Source: Clostridiales bacterium (GTDB lineage: Bacteria; Bacillota; Clostridia; Lachnospirales; Lachnospiraceae). From it: a stretch of 64,000 bases of DNA. The stretch lies in contig JAATFT010000074.1 of the NCBI GenBank assembly GCA_015655075.1, forward strand, positions 1 to 64,000, in the 5' to 3' direction. Every line of letters starts with the position of its first letter. Positions within the stretch are counted from its first letter, which is position 1. This document shows, piece after piece, positions 7,424 through 16,109 of the stretch. A model generated the notes under the pieces. It did not search any database and was not told the origin of the DNA. It saw only the letters and a program-made list of their open reading frames with translations. The position numbers and the translations under genes were made by a program.

Positions 7424-9133
7424 ATGGGGCATGCGGATTTACTGATTAAGAACGCGTTTGTTTTTAATACCTTTTTACAAGGCTTTGAAAAGAAGGACAT
7501 TGCAATTTTAAGAGGAAAATTTTACTGTATGGGAGATTATTGCAGCCAACTGGAAGCGGACGAGACTGTGGATTATAGGGGAAAATATATAATTCCAGGT
7601 TTGGTAGATATTCATATGCATATTGAAAGTTCCATGACGGTACCCGGCGAATTCTCAAAAGCAGTATTGCCCCATGGTGTCACAACGGTAGTTGCCGACC
7701 CTCATGAAATTGCAAACGTTTTTGGAATAGAAGGAATACAATATTATTTAACAGGTAAAACCATGCTGGACATATTCTATGGTATCCCTTCCAGTGTACC
7801 CACATTAAAAGAAGGTCTGGAAACTGCGGGCAGCACCATAACGAGAAAAGAAGTTTCAAAGCTGTTAAAGGACCCTAAGGTGTTATGCCTGGGCGAAGTG
7901 ATGAATTTCAAGGACCTGACCCGGGAAGGGGAGACGGTGATTAAGCAAATTATAGAAGAGTGCAAAAAAGTGCGCCCATATATGCCCATAGAAGGTCACT
8001 GCCCTAAAATTGCTGGTTATGAACTGGCTCAGTTTTTATATGCGGGTGTCGACGCGGATCATACCCAGCAGACCCCGGAATCAATTTATGAAAAAATTAC
8101 AAACGGGATGTTTTTGGAGCTGCAAAAGAAATCCCTGACGGCGGAAAATATTGAAGCGGTGGTTAAACATCATTTTTACGAATACATTGCGCTGGTAACG
8201 GACGATGTAATGGCGGACCATCTGCTGGAGGGCCATTTAAATAAGAATATCAAGCTGGCTATGGATTTAGGAATGCTGCCGGAAAAAGCTATTTACTGCG
8301 GTACTTACACGCCGTGCAGAAGAATGCATTTGACAGACAGGGGCTGTATTGCTCCGGGCAAAATTGCCGATTTTATCGTATTGGAGGACGTAAAATCCTT
8401 TTCCATTCAGGCTGTTTATAAAAATGGAAAACAATGCCTTAAAGATACGTCGGAAAAAATAAAATTCCCCGAAGCCTTCTATCATTCCGTACATTGCAGG
8501 AAAGCGGAAGAATCTGACTTTGTATTACGTACGGACAGAAAGGTTAAGGAAGTTGTCTGTAACGTAATACAGATAGAGGAACATTCTAACTTTACCAGAA
8601 TAGTACGGCAAAAGCTTCCCGTAAAGGAAGGAATTATCCTGTGGGAAAATCACCCTGGCAATTTGGCCTTATTGGTATGCTATGAACGTTATGGGAAAAA
8701 TGGGAATATTTCTTATGCTTTGGTTGAGGGGGCCATTACGAAAGAAGGCGCCGTTGCCACAACCTGGTCCCATGATTCCCATAATTTGATCGTGATGGGG
8801 AACAGGGCGGAAGATATGGTGCTGGCGCAGAGAAAAATAGTGGAAATGCAAGGCGGTTATGCAGTATATGAAGAATCCAACCTGTTGGCGGCGGTGCAGC
8901 TGGCAATAGGAGGTATTATCAGTGATGTAAAGATAGAGCAATTGGCCGGAAAAGTCAAAAAGGTGCGTTTGGCCATGAGGCAGTTAGGGTATAGGCATGA
9001 TAATGAAATCATGTCATTTTCCACACTGACCTTACCGGTTTCCCCCGATGCGAAATTAACGGACTACGGCCTGCTGGATGTGAAAAGGCAATGTTTTATC
9101 CCATTGATACAAGGAAAGGATAGAACGGAATGA
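7424..9133 (+). CDS. ade: Adenine deaminase
   Basis: A 569-residue amidohydrolase, the usual length for bacterial Ade, which converts adenine to hypoxanthine and ammonia with a dinuclear metal centre. The metal HxH site is VDIHMHIESSM; further ligand regions are VADPHEIANVFG, PIEGHCPKI and the second-half DADHTQQT. The conserved C-terminal SHDSHN motif is present in TWSHDSHNLIVMG. AGAGG precedes the ATG by about seven bases. It overlaps the following amidohydrolase by four bases (ATGA). Its place behind an ABC importer suggests that adenine or an adenine precursor is taken up and fed into hypoxanthine/xanthine metabolism. Confidence 0.93.
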   Translation: MGHADLLIKNAFVFNTFLQGFEKKDIAILRGKFYCMGDYCSQLEADETVDYRGKYIIPGLVDIHMHIESSMTVPGEFSKAVLPHGVTTVVADPHEIANVFGIEGIQYYLTGKTMLDIFYGIPSSVPTLKEGLETAGSTITRKEVSKLLKDPKVLCLGEVMNFKDLTREGETVIKQIIEECKKVRPYMPIEGHCPKIAGYELAQFLYAGVDADHTQQTPESIYEKITNGMFLELQKKSLTAENIEAVVKHHFYEYIALVTDDVMADHLLEGHLNKNIKLAMDLGMLPEKAIYCGTYTPCRRMHLTDRGCIAPGKIADFIVLEDVKSFSIQAVYKNGKQCLKDTSEKIKFPEAFYHSVHCRKAEESDFVLRTDRKVKEVVCNVIQIEEHSNFTRIVRQKLPVKEGIILWENHPGNLALLVCYERYGKNGNISYALVEGAITKEGAVATTWSHDSHNLIVMGNRAEDMVLAQRKIVEMQGGYAVYEESNLLAAVQLAIGGIISDVKIEQLAGKVKKVRLAMRQLGYRHDNEIMSFSTLTLPVSPDAKLTDYGLLDVKRQCFIPLIQGKDRTE

Positions 9134-10455
9134 AGAAATCGATTATTAATGCCAGAATCATCACGATGGATGAAAAGATGACGGAATATAAAAAGGGATT
9201 TTTAACAATAGAGGACGACAAAATCATTAAGCTTGGGGATATGGGTTCTTTTCAGGAGGAAGGGGAAACCATAGAAGGTAAGAACGGGATTTTAATGCCC
9301 GGAATGATTAATACACATACCCATCTGGGAATGCTCCCCTTCCGCAGTCTCGGTGATGATGTAAAGGACCGCCTCAGGCGGTTTTTATTTCCTCTGGAAA
9401 ATAAATATATGAATGAAAAGCTGGTATACCGGGGAGCCCGGTATGCCCTTTGCGAAATGCTCCTCGCCGGGGTAACAACGGTATTGGATATGTATTATTT
9501 TGAAAAAGAAACTGCAAAGGCGGCGGATGACATGCATATACGGGCAATATTGGGAGAAACGGTGGCTGATTTAAAAACCTGTGATTGCAGGGAGCCCGGG
9601 AAGGGTTTTTTCTATGCGGAGGAATTTATAAAAGAATGGAAAAATCATAAATTAATAACACCCTGTATCGCACCCCATGCAACCAATACCAATGGGGAAG
9701 AGAGCCTGAAAAGGGCGAAAAAAATAAGTGAAACCTATCAGGTGCCGATAACCATGCATGTTGCAGAGATGGACTATGAAATGCAATATTTTAAGGAGGC
9801 TTATTCCATGTCGCCTATTGAATTCCTGAATTTTATCGGATGCCTGGACACTTCCTTAATTGCGGCCCATTGTATTTACTTATCGGAAAATGATATAGCG
9901 TTACTAAAGAAACAAAAGGTTGGCGTCGCCCACTGTATCGGTTCCAATACGAAATCTGCCAAGGGCGTGGCGGACGTTAAAGCGATGCTGGATGCCGGAA
10001 TACGGGTAGGCCTTGGGACGGATGGCCCCACCAGCGGCAACACTCTGGATCTATTAACCCAATTTAAATTGTTTGCTAATTTTCAGAAATTGAAAAATCA
10101 GGACCGTTCTATTTTTCCGGCACACGAGATTGTAGCCTTAGGAACCATTCAGGGCGCCAAAGTGCTGCATCTGGACAAACAGACAGGTTCCCTGGAAGTG
10201 GGTAAGCAGGCCGACCTTGTATTAGTGGAAACCGATTCCGTTAATATGTTTCCTGCCTTTAATCCCTATTCCGCCCTGGTATACAGTGCAAATGCCGGTA
10301 ATGTTGATACTGTCTTTGTAGCGGGAAGATGCCTGGTAAGACATAAAGAATTGGTGGGAGCAGATCTAAAGAGTATCCGAAACGACCTGGTGGAAGCCAT
10401 GGAGGAAATGTCAGAATCTGATATCGTAAACGGGAGTGTTTTTGTGGGAGCTTAA
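9130..10455 (+). CDS. Amidohydrolase, SAH/MTA deaminase-like (TRZ/ATZ family)
   Basis: A 441-residue metal-dependent hydrolase of the cytosine-deaminase/MtaD superfamily. The HxH pair is MINTHTHLGM, the mid ligand and catalytic Glu are in PITMHVAEMDYE, the third His in LIAAHCIYLSEND, and the Asp in GLGTDGPTSGNTLD. These are all ligands needed for a deaminase of adenosine-type compounds or another aminated heterocycle. The gene starts inside the stop of ade (ATGA overlap), so the two are translationally coupled. S-adenosylhomocysteine, methylthioadenosine or adenosine are candidate substrates from family knowledge; the choice among them is open. It is the last gene of the importer operon. Confidence 0.85.
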   Translation: MKKSIINARIITMDEKMTEYKKGFLTIEDDKIIKLGDMGSFQEEGETIEGKNGILMPGMINTHTHLGMLPFRSLGDDVKDRLRRFLFPLENKYMNEKLVYRGARYALCEMLLAGVTTVLDMYYFEKETAKAADDMHIRAILGETVADLKTCDCREPGKGFFYAEEFIKEWKNHKLITPCIAPHATNTNGEESLKRAKKISETYQVPITMHVAEMDYEMQYFKEAYSMSPIEFLNFIGCLDTSLIAAHCIYLSENDIALLKKQKVGVAHCIGSNTKSAKGVADVKAMLDAGIRVGLGTDGPTSGNTLDLLTQFKLFANFQKLKNQDRSIFPAHEIVALGTIQGAKVLHLDKQTGSLEVGKQADLVLVETDSVNMFPAFNPYSALVYSANAGNVDTVFVAGRCLVRHKELVGADLKSIRNDLVEAMEEMSESDIVNGSVFVGA

Positions 10456-10522
10456 GCGTTCATTTATTGTTTCTATCCTGACAGGGGAATATCTAAGAAT
10501 ATCCAAGGAAGCCAAAAATTCA

Positions 10523-10552
10523 TTGACGAAATTAATGGTATGGATGTATAAT
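10523..10552 (+). promoter_or_regulatory. Promoter-like boxes before the SDR remnant
   Basis: TTGACG and TATAAT boxes with an 18-base spacer lie about 40 bp upstream of the truncated dehydrogenase gene. Confidence 0.5.
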
Positions 10553-10590
10553 CATTAAATAATGAAAAGGCTTTGAAAGAAGGAAATTGT

Positions 10591-10815
10591 ATGTTAAAGG
10601 GTAAAAACATTTTAATAATCGGCGGAACATCAGGTTTTGGAATGAAAGTTGCTATGCTTGCCGCTCAAAAAGGGGCAAATCTTCTTATTATTGGCCGTCA
10701 TAAGGAAAAATTGGATAGCGCCAAAGAGAGGCTTCAAAAATGTGGAAGCATGGTGGAGGGATAGCTTTTTGATGTTAATAAAGCCAGTAAAATAAGGGGT
10801 TATAGTATAGGGTAA
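10591..10815 (+). pseudogene. Short-chain dehydrogenase/reductase, N-terminal remnant
   Basis: After GAAAGAAGGAAA, ATG 10591 starts an SDR-type Rossmann fold: KNILIIGGTSGFGMKVAMLA carries the glycine-rich TGxxxGxG-like NAD(P) motif, then LLIIGRHKEKLDSAKERL is the second strand and helix. The frame stops at 10764 after 57 residues. The next family block, LFDVNKASKI, continues in another frame up to TAA 10815, so the gene is frameshifted and then lost. A complete SDR would need about 240 residues, including the YxxxK catalytic pair, which is absent. Confidence 0.7.
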
Positions 10816-10962
10816 AAAAATAAATTGCCATACATTCGGATAAAATCGTTTTTTGAGAATAAAGTAATCGTCATATTGTCGGCTCATCAGGAGCATACCG
10901 CTTAATATTTTAGATCAGGCCAGACTTATTTATTATATATCCTTATTTTTGTGAACTAAAGT

Positions 10963-11226
10963 CTATTTGGCACTATAATGATATCTGCAAGCTAAAACAT
11001 ATATATTATTAGCATCTATTCTGTATATTAGCCGATCCTTATCATTAATTCGTCTGCTCCAGAACCCGGCTAAATTTCCCCTTAATGCTTCTGGTTTCCC
11101 TCTACCTTCATTCCCATTTCTAACAATATCATCCAACAATGTATTGATTTTTTTAAGACTCATTCTATCCTCTGTCTGCCAATATACATAATCCCTCCAG
11201 CTATTATCAGTAAAAACTTTATTCAT
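10963..11226 (-). CDS. Toxin of a type II toxin-antitoxin system, YoeB/Txe family
   Basis: An 87-residue ribosome-dependent mRNA endoribonuclease of the YoeB family. It has the family opening MNKVFTDNSWRDYVYWQTED, the GKPEALRGNLAGFWSRRI segment holding the catalytic Glu and Arg equivalents, and the C-terminal RYHYSAK with the catalytic His-Tyr pair. ATG 11226 overlaps the antitoxin stop as ATGAATAA. A GTG six bases further upstream is also in frame but is less well placed. Toxin and antitoxin order and overlap follow the yefM-yoeB pattern. The protein is only expected to act when the antitoxin is degraded. Confidence 0.88.
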   Translation of the reverse strand: MNKVFTDNSWRDYVYWQTEDRMSLKKINTLLDDIVRNGNEGRGKPEALRGNLAGFWSRRINDKDRLIYRIDANNIYVLACRYHYSAK

Positions 11227-11449
11227 CCCCACTTACCTCAATAAGTTTGTGTGTCCCCACATGCCCGTTTTCCAGTTGTGCTTTAGATTCCATCAACCAA
11301 TCATAGTTTGATTTATTTCCCAGCACATATATATTTTCCATTAAATTATTATATGATTCTTCCGACATCATAACTATATTTTTGCTGTTTTTTCGTGTGA
11401 CTACAATTGTTTCATAATCATCTGTTATTCTGTCAAAATTCTTTTTCAT
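11219..11449 (-). CDS. Antitoxin, YefM/Phd family
   Basis: A 76-residue antitoxin preceding and overlapping the YoeB-like toxin. The Phd/YefM core ITDDYETIVVTRKNSKNIVM is followed by SEESYNNLMENIYVLGNK and an acidic C-terminus that would wrap the toxin. GGAG six bases upstream supports ATG 11449. However, the frame stays open to ATG 11476, and those nine extra residues (MAELRLEYN) align with the usual YefM N-terminus, so the real start could be either. The protein normally also represses its own operon together with the toxin. Confidence 0.85.
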   Translation of the reverse strand: MKKNFDRITDDYETIVVTRKNSKNIVMMSEESYNNLMENIYVLGNKSNYDWLMESKAQLENGHVGTHKLIEVSGDE

Positions 11450-11670
11450 ATTATACTCCAACCTAAGTTCGGCCATCGAAAAATGTTGTGTAATCTTAGT
11501 ATCTTACTCTTGTAATGTTTTTTAAAACGTGATAATATAGTTTTAAACACTACATGAAAATGTCATCCGCAGGTATATTTGAAGCTGTACAGTGAATAAT
11601 AAAAATATAAAAAGTTTAGGATTAAAAAATAAAACCGGTGGATTTATTTCATAAAGGAGAGTATTACCTT

Positions 11671-12519
11671 ATGGGAAAAATTGCATTACTAACAGATTCA
11701 GCTTGTGACATAGATGATGAAACGATTCGTAAATATAATATAAGGGTATTGCCTTTTAAGATTATTTATAAGGACAGGGAGTATACGGATAAGGTGGATA
11801 TTACTCCGGAAGAAATTTATGATAATCTGAAATATGAAATTCCCAAATCTTCTTTGCCTGCTATGGAAGACATTGAGGAGGCTTATAAAAAATTAGGGGA
11901 GGAAAGCTATACTCATGTGATTGCAGTAGTGATTTCCAGTGGGCTGTCAGGTACTTATAATGCCGTTAAGCTGATCAGTGAGCAGTTTACAGAAATTAAG
12001 ACTTATGTTTATGATACGAAATCCACCTCCGTATGTGAAGGGATTATTCTGAAAAAATGCGGGGAATTAATAGAGGGCGGCAAAAGCTTTGATGAGATTG
12101 TGGAATATATTCCGCTGATTAAGAAAAAACTTCATTTTAATTTTGTATTTGGTACTTTGGAATATGCAAAAAAAGGCGGACGGATAGGAAAAATATCCGC
12201 CACAATTGGTGAACTTCTGGATATCAAGCCCATTGTAGGTTTTGATGAGGAATACGGTCAATGCTTTACTTATGCAAAGGTCAGGGGAAGAAATAAATCC
12301 CTTAATAAGCTGCTTGAGATAGGAAGAGAAATGGGAAAGGTAAAAAATTGTGATGCTTATCTCGTACATGGCAATTCAAAAGAGGATGCTATGAAGATAT
12401 ATGATTTATTAAAAAAGATTCCAGGTATTATAAACGTATACCTGATAGGGCAGATAAGTGCCATTGTTGGGGTATATTCCGGACCCGGAACCATAGGTAT
12501 ATGTTATGTCGAAAATTAG
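11671..12519 (+). CDS. DegV family fatty-acid-binding protein
   Basis: A 282-residue protein with the DegV signature start KIALLTDSACD and the family's IKKKLHFNFVFGTLEYAKKGGRIGK and GIINVYLIGQISAIVGVYSGPG blocks. DegV proteins bind fatty acids (FakB role) and can present them to FakA kinase for phospholipid synthesis. A GTG at 11638 is in frame, but AAAGGAG ten bases before ATG 11671 fixes the start there. No fakA is visible nearby. It is monocistronic, ending in a long terminator-like stem. Firmicutes often carry several paralogues, so the exact lipid role is unknown. Confidence 0.88.
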   Translation: MGKIALLTDSACDIDDETIRKYNIRVLPFKIIYKDREYTDKVDITPEEIYDNLKYEIPKSSLPAMEDIEEAYKKLGEESYTHVIAVVISSGLSGTYNAVKLISEQFTEIKTYVYDTKSTSVCEGIILKKCGELIEGGKSFDEIVEYIPLIKKKLHFNFVFGTLEYAKKGGRIGKISATIGELLDIKPIVGFDEEYGQCFTYAKVRGRNKSLNKLLEIGREMGKVKNCDAYLVHGNSKEDAMKIYDLLKKIPGIINVYLIGQISAIVGVYSGPGTIGICYVEN

Positions 12520-12523
12520 GTAA

Positions 12524-12612
12524 GGGGGACTGTTTCAAAATAGCCAGCTTATAATATTTACGTTTAACTTGATATTATGAGGCCATAAATGCTATTTTGT
12601 AACAGCCCTTTT
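12524..12612. repeat. Long-stem terminator-like repeat, family C, copy 1
   Basis: Arms GGGGGACTGTTTCAAAATAGC (12524-12544, imperfect) and GCTATTTTGTAACAGCCC (12591-12608) pair around a ~46-base AT-rich insert, and TTTT follows. Placed directly after degV it can act as its terminator. Related elements occur at 41923-42025 and 54211-54349. Confidence 0.65.
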
Positions 12613-12673
12613 AGTTCTTACATAAAGTAATTTTTTTTACCAGGTAAAACGGAATATCGGTGAAACACTGAAA

Positions 12674-13069
12674 TTATAATTTAATTACTTCAGGTTCACT
12701 GCCAAAGGAATAAATGGTTGCGGTAGCATTAGTAAAATAAAGAACCTCGTATATTCCGTCATCTGCTTTATACATTTTCTTAAGACTTGGCACGGTAGCC
12801 AGCATAGCTTCCCTTGCTTCTTTTCTTTCATCCCGGGTTACGGTTCCGGTTATGCGTATCCACCTTCCGTTCCTGTCCATCGCAGAAATCTCCACTTTAG
12901 GATTCTTAAGGATTTGGGCAAATACATTTTTTTTATTGTTTGTACAAATGTAAGTTTTTCCTTCCCATTCCATAACTGCGCCAAACGGACGCACACGCGG
13001 CTGATCGCCTTCCACGGTTGCCAGGTAAAAGGTCTGGCTGTCTGTTAAAAATTGAGCTGCTTTGTTCAT
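12674..13069 (-). CDS. Pyridoxamine 5'-phosphate oxidase-like flavin-binding protein
   Basis: A 131-residue split-barrel protein of the PNPOx-like superfamily, which binds FMN or a related flavin and often acts as a small reductase. Typical blocks are FYLATVEGDQPRVRPFGAVMEWEGKTYICTN near the start, then NPKVEISAMDRNGRWIRITGTV. It is too short to be a true PdxH. GGGGA seven to eight bases before ATG 13069 supports that start over the in-frame GTG at 13090. It stands alone between degV's terminator and a MITE-like repeat. Confidence 0.82.
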   Translation of the reverse strand: MNKAAQFLTDSQTFYLATVEGDQPRVRPFGAVMEWEGKTYICTNNKKNVFAQILKNPKVEISAMDRNGRWIRITGTVTRDERKEAREAMLATVPSLKKMYKADDGIYEVLYFTNATATIYSFGSEPEVIKL

Positions 13070-13183
13070 GATATTGTCCCCTTCTTTCACATATGTTATA
13101 ATAATTTACAGATTAATTATAACAGTTATAAAGCATATAACAAGTACGATAATTTTTTGTTAGTTAATATAAAAATTATACTG

Positions 13184-13347
13184 GAGTGTGTTTGAAAAAT
13201 GCTTGTGTCGGGCTGGATGCTCCACTTTGTGGGAGGCAAGGAGCGATTTTGGGCGCGTAGTGGTGGTGCTACGCTCCCAAAATTGCGACGCAGTATACCG
13301 CAAAGTGGGGCGTTCAGAACGGTGCGATGAGTTTTCAGACACACCCT
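13184..13347. repeat. MITE-like interspersed repeat, family A, copy 3
   Basis: A full-length ~164-bp copy. The left end reads GAGTGTGTTTGAAAAATGC and the right end GAGTTTTCAGACACACCCT, so its two termini have diverged into the two terminal types seen in the other copies. It lies in the non-coding space between the PNPOx-like gene and ygjP. Confidence 0.86.
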
Positions 13348-13422
13348 AACTAAGCTATTGAGAGTTTTTGTGATATCCGTAATTTGAAAAGATCGCAGGC
13401 ATTTTAAAGGAGAATCAGGTAC

Positions 13423-14136
13423 ATGATAGAGACCGTTCGTATCGGGGACAGAAGCATAACTTATGAGTTAATCCGAAAAAAGGTTAAGAATATTAATTTA
13501 CATGTAAAAGCAGATGGCAGAATTATAGTATCCGCCAATAATAGGGTCAGTAAAAAATATATTGAGGAATTTATATTGCGTAAAGCGGGCTGGATCGAAA
13601 AGAATCTGAAACGGTTTGAGAGCCTGGAAATGGGCTATCAGGATTTTGAACCGGAGGAAGGGAAGTCTATAAAGCTGTTGGGCAATGAATATCCTGTTTA
13701 TATTATTGCCTCCCGTGAAAATCGGATTGAGATTGACAATAACTGCCTTTCTATTTATACCCGATACCCGGAAAATAAGGAGGAAATCAGGAGGTTGTGG
13801 GACAAGTGGTATAGAGCCTTTATAAAGGATATATTTTATCAGGCGGTTAAAGAGCTGCATCCTAAATTTCTCCCCTATCAGGTTGCCATGCCCGTACTCA
13901 AGATCAGGAAGATGAAAAGCCGGTGGGGTTCCTGTTCCGTCTACGGAGGAATGATTACTTTAAATATGGCTTTGATTCATGCCCCCTTAGAATGTATCGA
14001 GTATGTAGCCGCCCATGAATTGACCCATTTCTTACAGCCGAACCACAGCAGCAAATTTTATAACCTGCTTGGAATAATTATGCCGGATTATAAGGAATGG
14101 AAGAAACTTTTGGAAAGGCAGGCCATTTATTATTAA
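13423..14136 (+). CDS. YgjP-type M48/SprT-like metallopeptidase domain protein
   Basis: A 237-residue protein of the DUF45/YgjP family. The zinc-protease helix is AAHELTHFLQPNHSSKF near residues 197-213, with HELTH as the HExxH site and the downstream His/Asn region as the third-ligand candidate. The family block MKSRWGSCS...ITLN precedes it. TAAAGGAG precedes the ATG. The biological substrate of this widespread family is not established. It is monocistronic between two non-coding repeats. Confidence 0.87.
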   Translation: MIETVRIGDRSITYELIRKKVKNINLHVKADGRIIVSANNRVSKKYIEEFILRKAGWIEKNLKRFESLEMGYQDFEPEEGKSIKLLGNEYPVYIIASRENRIEIDNNCLSIYTRYPENKEEIRRLWDKWYRAFIKDIFYQAVKELHPKFLPYQVAMPVLKIRKMKSRWGSCSVYGGMITLNMALIHAPLECIEYVAAHELTHFLQPNHSSKFYNLLGIIMPDYKEWKKLLERQAIYY

Positions 14137-14182
14137 GCGACGCCAAATATTAATCACTAATATTAATTCAAATTATTAAGTA

Positions 14183-14211
14183 TTGACATAAATTATTTTA
14201 TAGGCTATTAT
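14183..14211 (+). promoter_or_regulatory. Promoter upstream of the guanine deaminase pseudogene
   Basis: A perfect TTGACA box, a 17-base spacer and TATTAT, directed toward the guaD remnant at 14385. Confidence 0.65.
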
Positions 14212-14302
14212 AGGAACGAAAATCATATTCCTATAATCGGATGCACGGCGTAAAAAGCAGCGCCTTTTATTCAGAAGATAAAAAACATCTTCTTATAAGT
14301 TA
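14208..14302. repeat. Triple-hairpin repeat, family B, copy 1
   Basis: A diverged ~95-bp copy in reverse orientation relative to 35744-35937. It contains three hairpins: TTATAGGAA...TTCCTATAA, a weak GGCG/CGCC stem after GATGCAC, and AGAAGAT...ATCTTCT. It forms much of the leader of the guaD pseudogene. No protein is encoded. Confidence 0.75.
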
Positions 14303-14384
14303 TCATAATCATTTTAAAAATAGAACGATATATATGTCATAAATAGAGGTCTTAATTATCTTTCGATGGAGAAAAGACAGTTAT

Positions 14385-15331
14385 TTGTGGCATTTTTTTG
14401 CAGTAAAGGGAAATATCCTTTATTCGAAAACCATAAATGAACTACGATGTATTCCGAATGGATATATTGTATGCAAATCGGGGAAAGTAGAGGGAGTTTA
14501 TGAGACTCTGCCTCGGGATTGCGGGGATATTGTCATAGCCGATTATGGGGATAAATTAATTATACCGGGATTGATAGATATTCATACCCATGCACCCCAG
14601 TATTCCATCCGTGGTCTAGGTATGGATTTGGAACTTATTGACTGGCTGAATCAGAACACGTTTCCGGAAGAAGCAAAGTATTCCGATTTAGAATATGCAG
14701 GGAGGGCTTATACCATTTTTGCAGGTGGCTTGCAGAAAAGCGCTATCACCAGGGCCTGTATTTTTGGAACAATTCATGTGGAAGCCACAGACTTATTAAT
14801 GGATTTATTAGAGGAATCCGGCTTAAAGTGTATGGTGGGAAAAGTAAATATGGACCGGAACAGTCCGGAAGCCAATATCAATTTATCTTCCGGCATCGCA
14901 CCTGTGAGAACCTTCTTGGATGAGAAAATTCCCGTGGGTCTTGGCACCGACATGGCGGCGGGCAGCTCTAATTCCATATTAAAAGCCATGGCGGGAGCCA
15001 TACAGGTTTCAAAACTTCGGTGGCGTTTAGCGGACCGGAATTTAAAACCTTTAACTGTGGAAGAAACTTTTTATTTAGGCACGAAAGGCGGCGGAGCTTT
15101 CTTTGGAAAAGTGGGAAGTTTTGAAGAAGGATATGATTTTATGCGGTTGCTATAGATGACGGCAGTTTGCTGCATCCTCAGCCTCTTACGCTAAAACAAA
15201 GATTGGAAAGAGTTATTTATCTTTCGGATGACCGGCACATTTTTGATAAATATGTAGCCGGAAGGCGGATAGAAAAAATGAATGCTTATGATAAAGATGA
15301 TAAATGTTGTAGTTTAGTACAATTAGATTGA
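14385..15331 (+). pseudogene. guaD: Guanine deaminase, internally deleted and frameshifted
   Basis: The N-terminal third is a good guanine deaminase: VKGNILYS, the HxH metal site DIHTHAPQYSIRGLGMD, then FPEEAKYSDLEYA. After NMDRNSPEAN the sequence jumps to INLSSGIAPVRTFLDEK and GLGTDMAAG, so about 130 residues holding the HxxE and third His ligands are missing, in frame. After SFEEGYDF a frameshift follows; the true C-terminus AVAIDDGSLLHPQPLTLKQR continues in another frame to TGA 15331. An upstream ATG near 14365 is joined to the frame only through a T7 run, a possible third lesion. Guanine deaminase makes xanthine from guanine; this copy cannot. Confidence 0.9.
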
Positions 15332-15348
15332 TTAGTTGAACAAAAATA

Positions 15349-15377
15349 TTGACATAGGGTAGAAGTCGGGCTATACT
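15349..15377 (+). promoter_or_regulatory. Promoter of the tetR-type gene
   Basis: TTGACA, a 17-base spacer and TATACT, about 28 bp before the ATG at 15406; a near-consensus housekeeping promoter. Confidence 0.7.
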
Positions 15378-15405
15378 ATGGGTATTTCAGGAAAGGATGG
15401 TACGG

Positions 15406-15996
15406 ATGAAAATAAAAACCGCGGAGGAAAAACCGGAAGAGAAAATATTGGAGGCTGCGCTGGAGGTAGTCATTGAAAAGACTATATGCGGTACCAGGAT
15501 GCACTTAATAGCAGGAAGAGCCGGTATGGTTCAGTCTAATCTCCATTATTATTATAAAACAAAAAATGATTTAATGCTTGCGCTGCAAAGGAAAGTATTA
15601 AAGAGATGCTTAGAAATCAGAGAGCGCTTAAAAATAGATGCGAAAGACAGCCTGGAAGACCAGCTGGGTGTATTTATAAAGCAGAAGCTGGAATTCATTG
15701 TCAGAGAACAGGAGTATGACTTTGCGGAAATAGATTTTTGGGTGCAGGGGCATATTAATCCTGAGATACAGACCGCTTTTGCTTCATCCTTTGAAGGCTG
15801 GAGAAGAGAAATCGGTGAAATGCTTGATAAATATGCGCCGGATTTACCGGAACAAAAGCGGGAATATCTGCCCTATCTTATCGTTTCCGCTCTGGAAGGC
15901 GCCTCTATGCAGTATTTAATTGACAAGGGCAGATTTGATGTGGAGGAATATTTTAAGTTTTGCAAAGACATAATTATAAAAGCAATGAAAGAATAA
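15406..15996 (+). CDS. TetR/AcrR-family transcriptional regulator
   Basis: A 196-residue TetR-type repressor. The N-terminal DNA-binding part is ILEAALEVVIEKTICGTRMHLIAGRAGMVQ then SNLHYYYKTKNDLMLAL (helix 3-helix 4 region), followed by an all-helical ligand domain. AAAGG nine bases before ATG 15406 favours this start; ATG 15397 lies directly against the ribosome site. It sits in the purine/molybdenum locus, before moaA, and a 16-bp palindrome lies just after its stop. That it regulates this locus is an inference, and the inducer is unknown. Confidence 0.85.
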   Translation: MKIKTAEEKPEEKILEAALEVVIEKTICGTRMHLIAGRAGMVQSNLHYYYKTKNDLMLALQRKVLKRCLEIRERLKIDAKDSLEDQLGVFIKQKLEFIVREQEYDFAEIDFWVQGHINPEIQTAFASSFEGWRREIGEMLDKYAPDLPEQKREYLPYLIVSALEGASMQYLIDKGRFDVEEYFKFCKDIIIKAMKE

Positions 15997-16014
15997 GGAT
16001 AGATTTTACTATAG

Positions 16015-16030
16015 ATGTAAAATTTTACAT
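16015..16030. promoter_or_regulatory. 16-bp perfect palindrome, candidate operator
   Basis: ATGTAAAATTTTACAT, followed directly by a partial direct copy, AGATGTAAAATG. It lies between the TetR gene and moaA. The symmetry suits a TetR-type dimer. No promoter with good boxes was found immediately next to it. Confidence 0.45.
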
Positions 16031-16065
16031 AGATGTAAAATGCAGAGAATAATCTGCCTGTTTAC

Positions 16066-16097
16066 ATAGGAAATTGCGCCCTATTCGGTAAAAACCC
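16066..16097 (+). repeat. Short TAGG/CCTA hairpin repeat, family D, copy 1
   Basis: The stretch ATAGGAAATTGCGCCCTAT followed by TCGGTAAAAACCC is nearly identical to 18358-18390. TAGG and CCTA can pair around a nine-base loop. The two copies bracket moaA and the xdhC-like gene. Confidence 0.6.
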
Positions 16098-16109
16098 GAC
16101 CGGGGATAA

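Noticed and set aside
7424..9133. The adenine deaminase gene as dihydroorotase or allantoinase
   Set aside because: Length, the HMHIESSM metal site and the C-terminal SHDSHN motif are specific for adenine deaminase.
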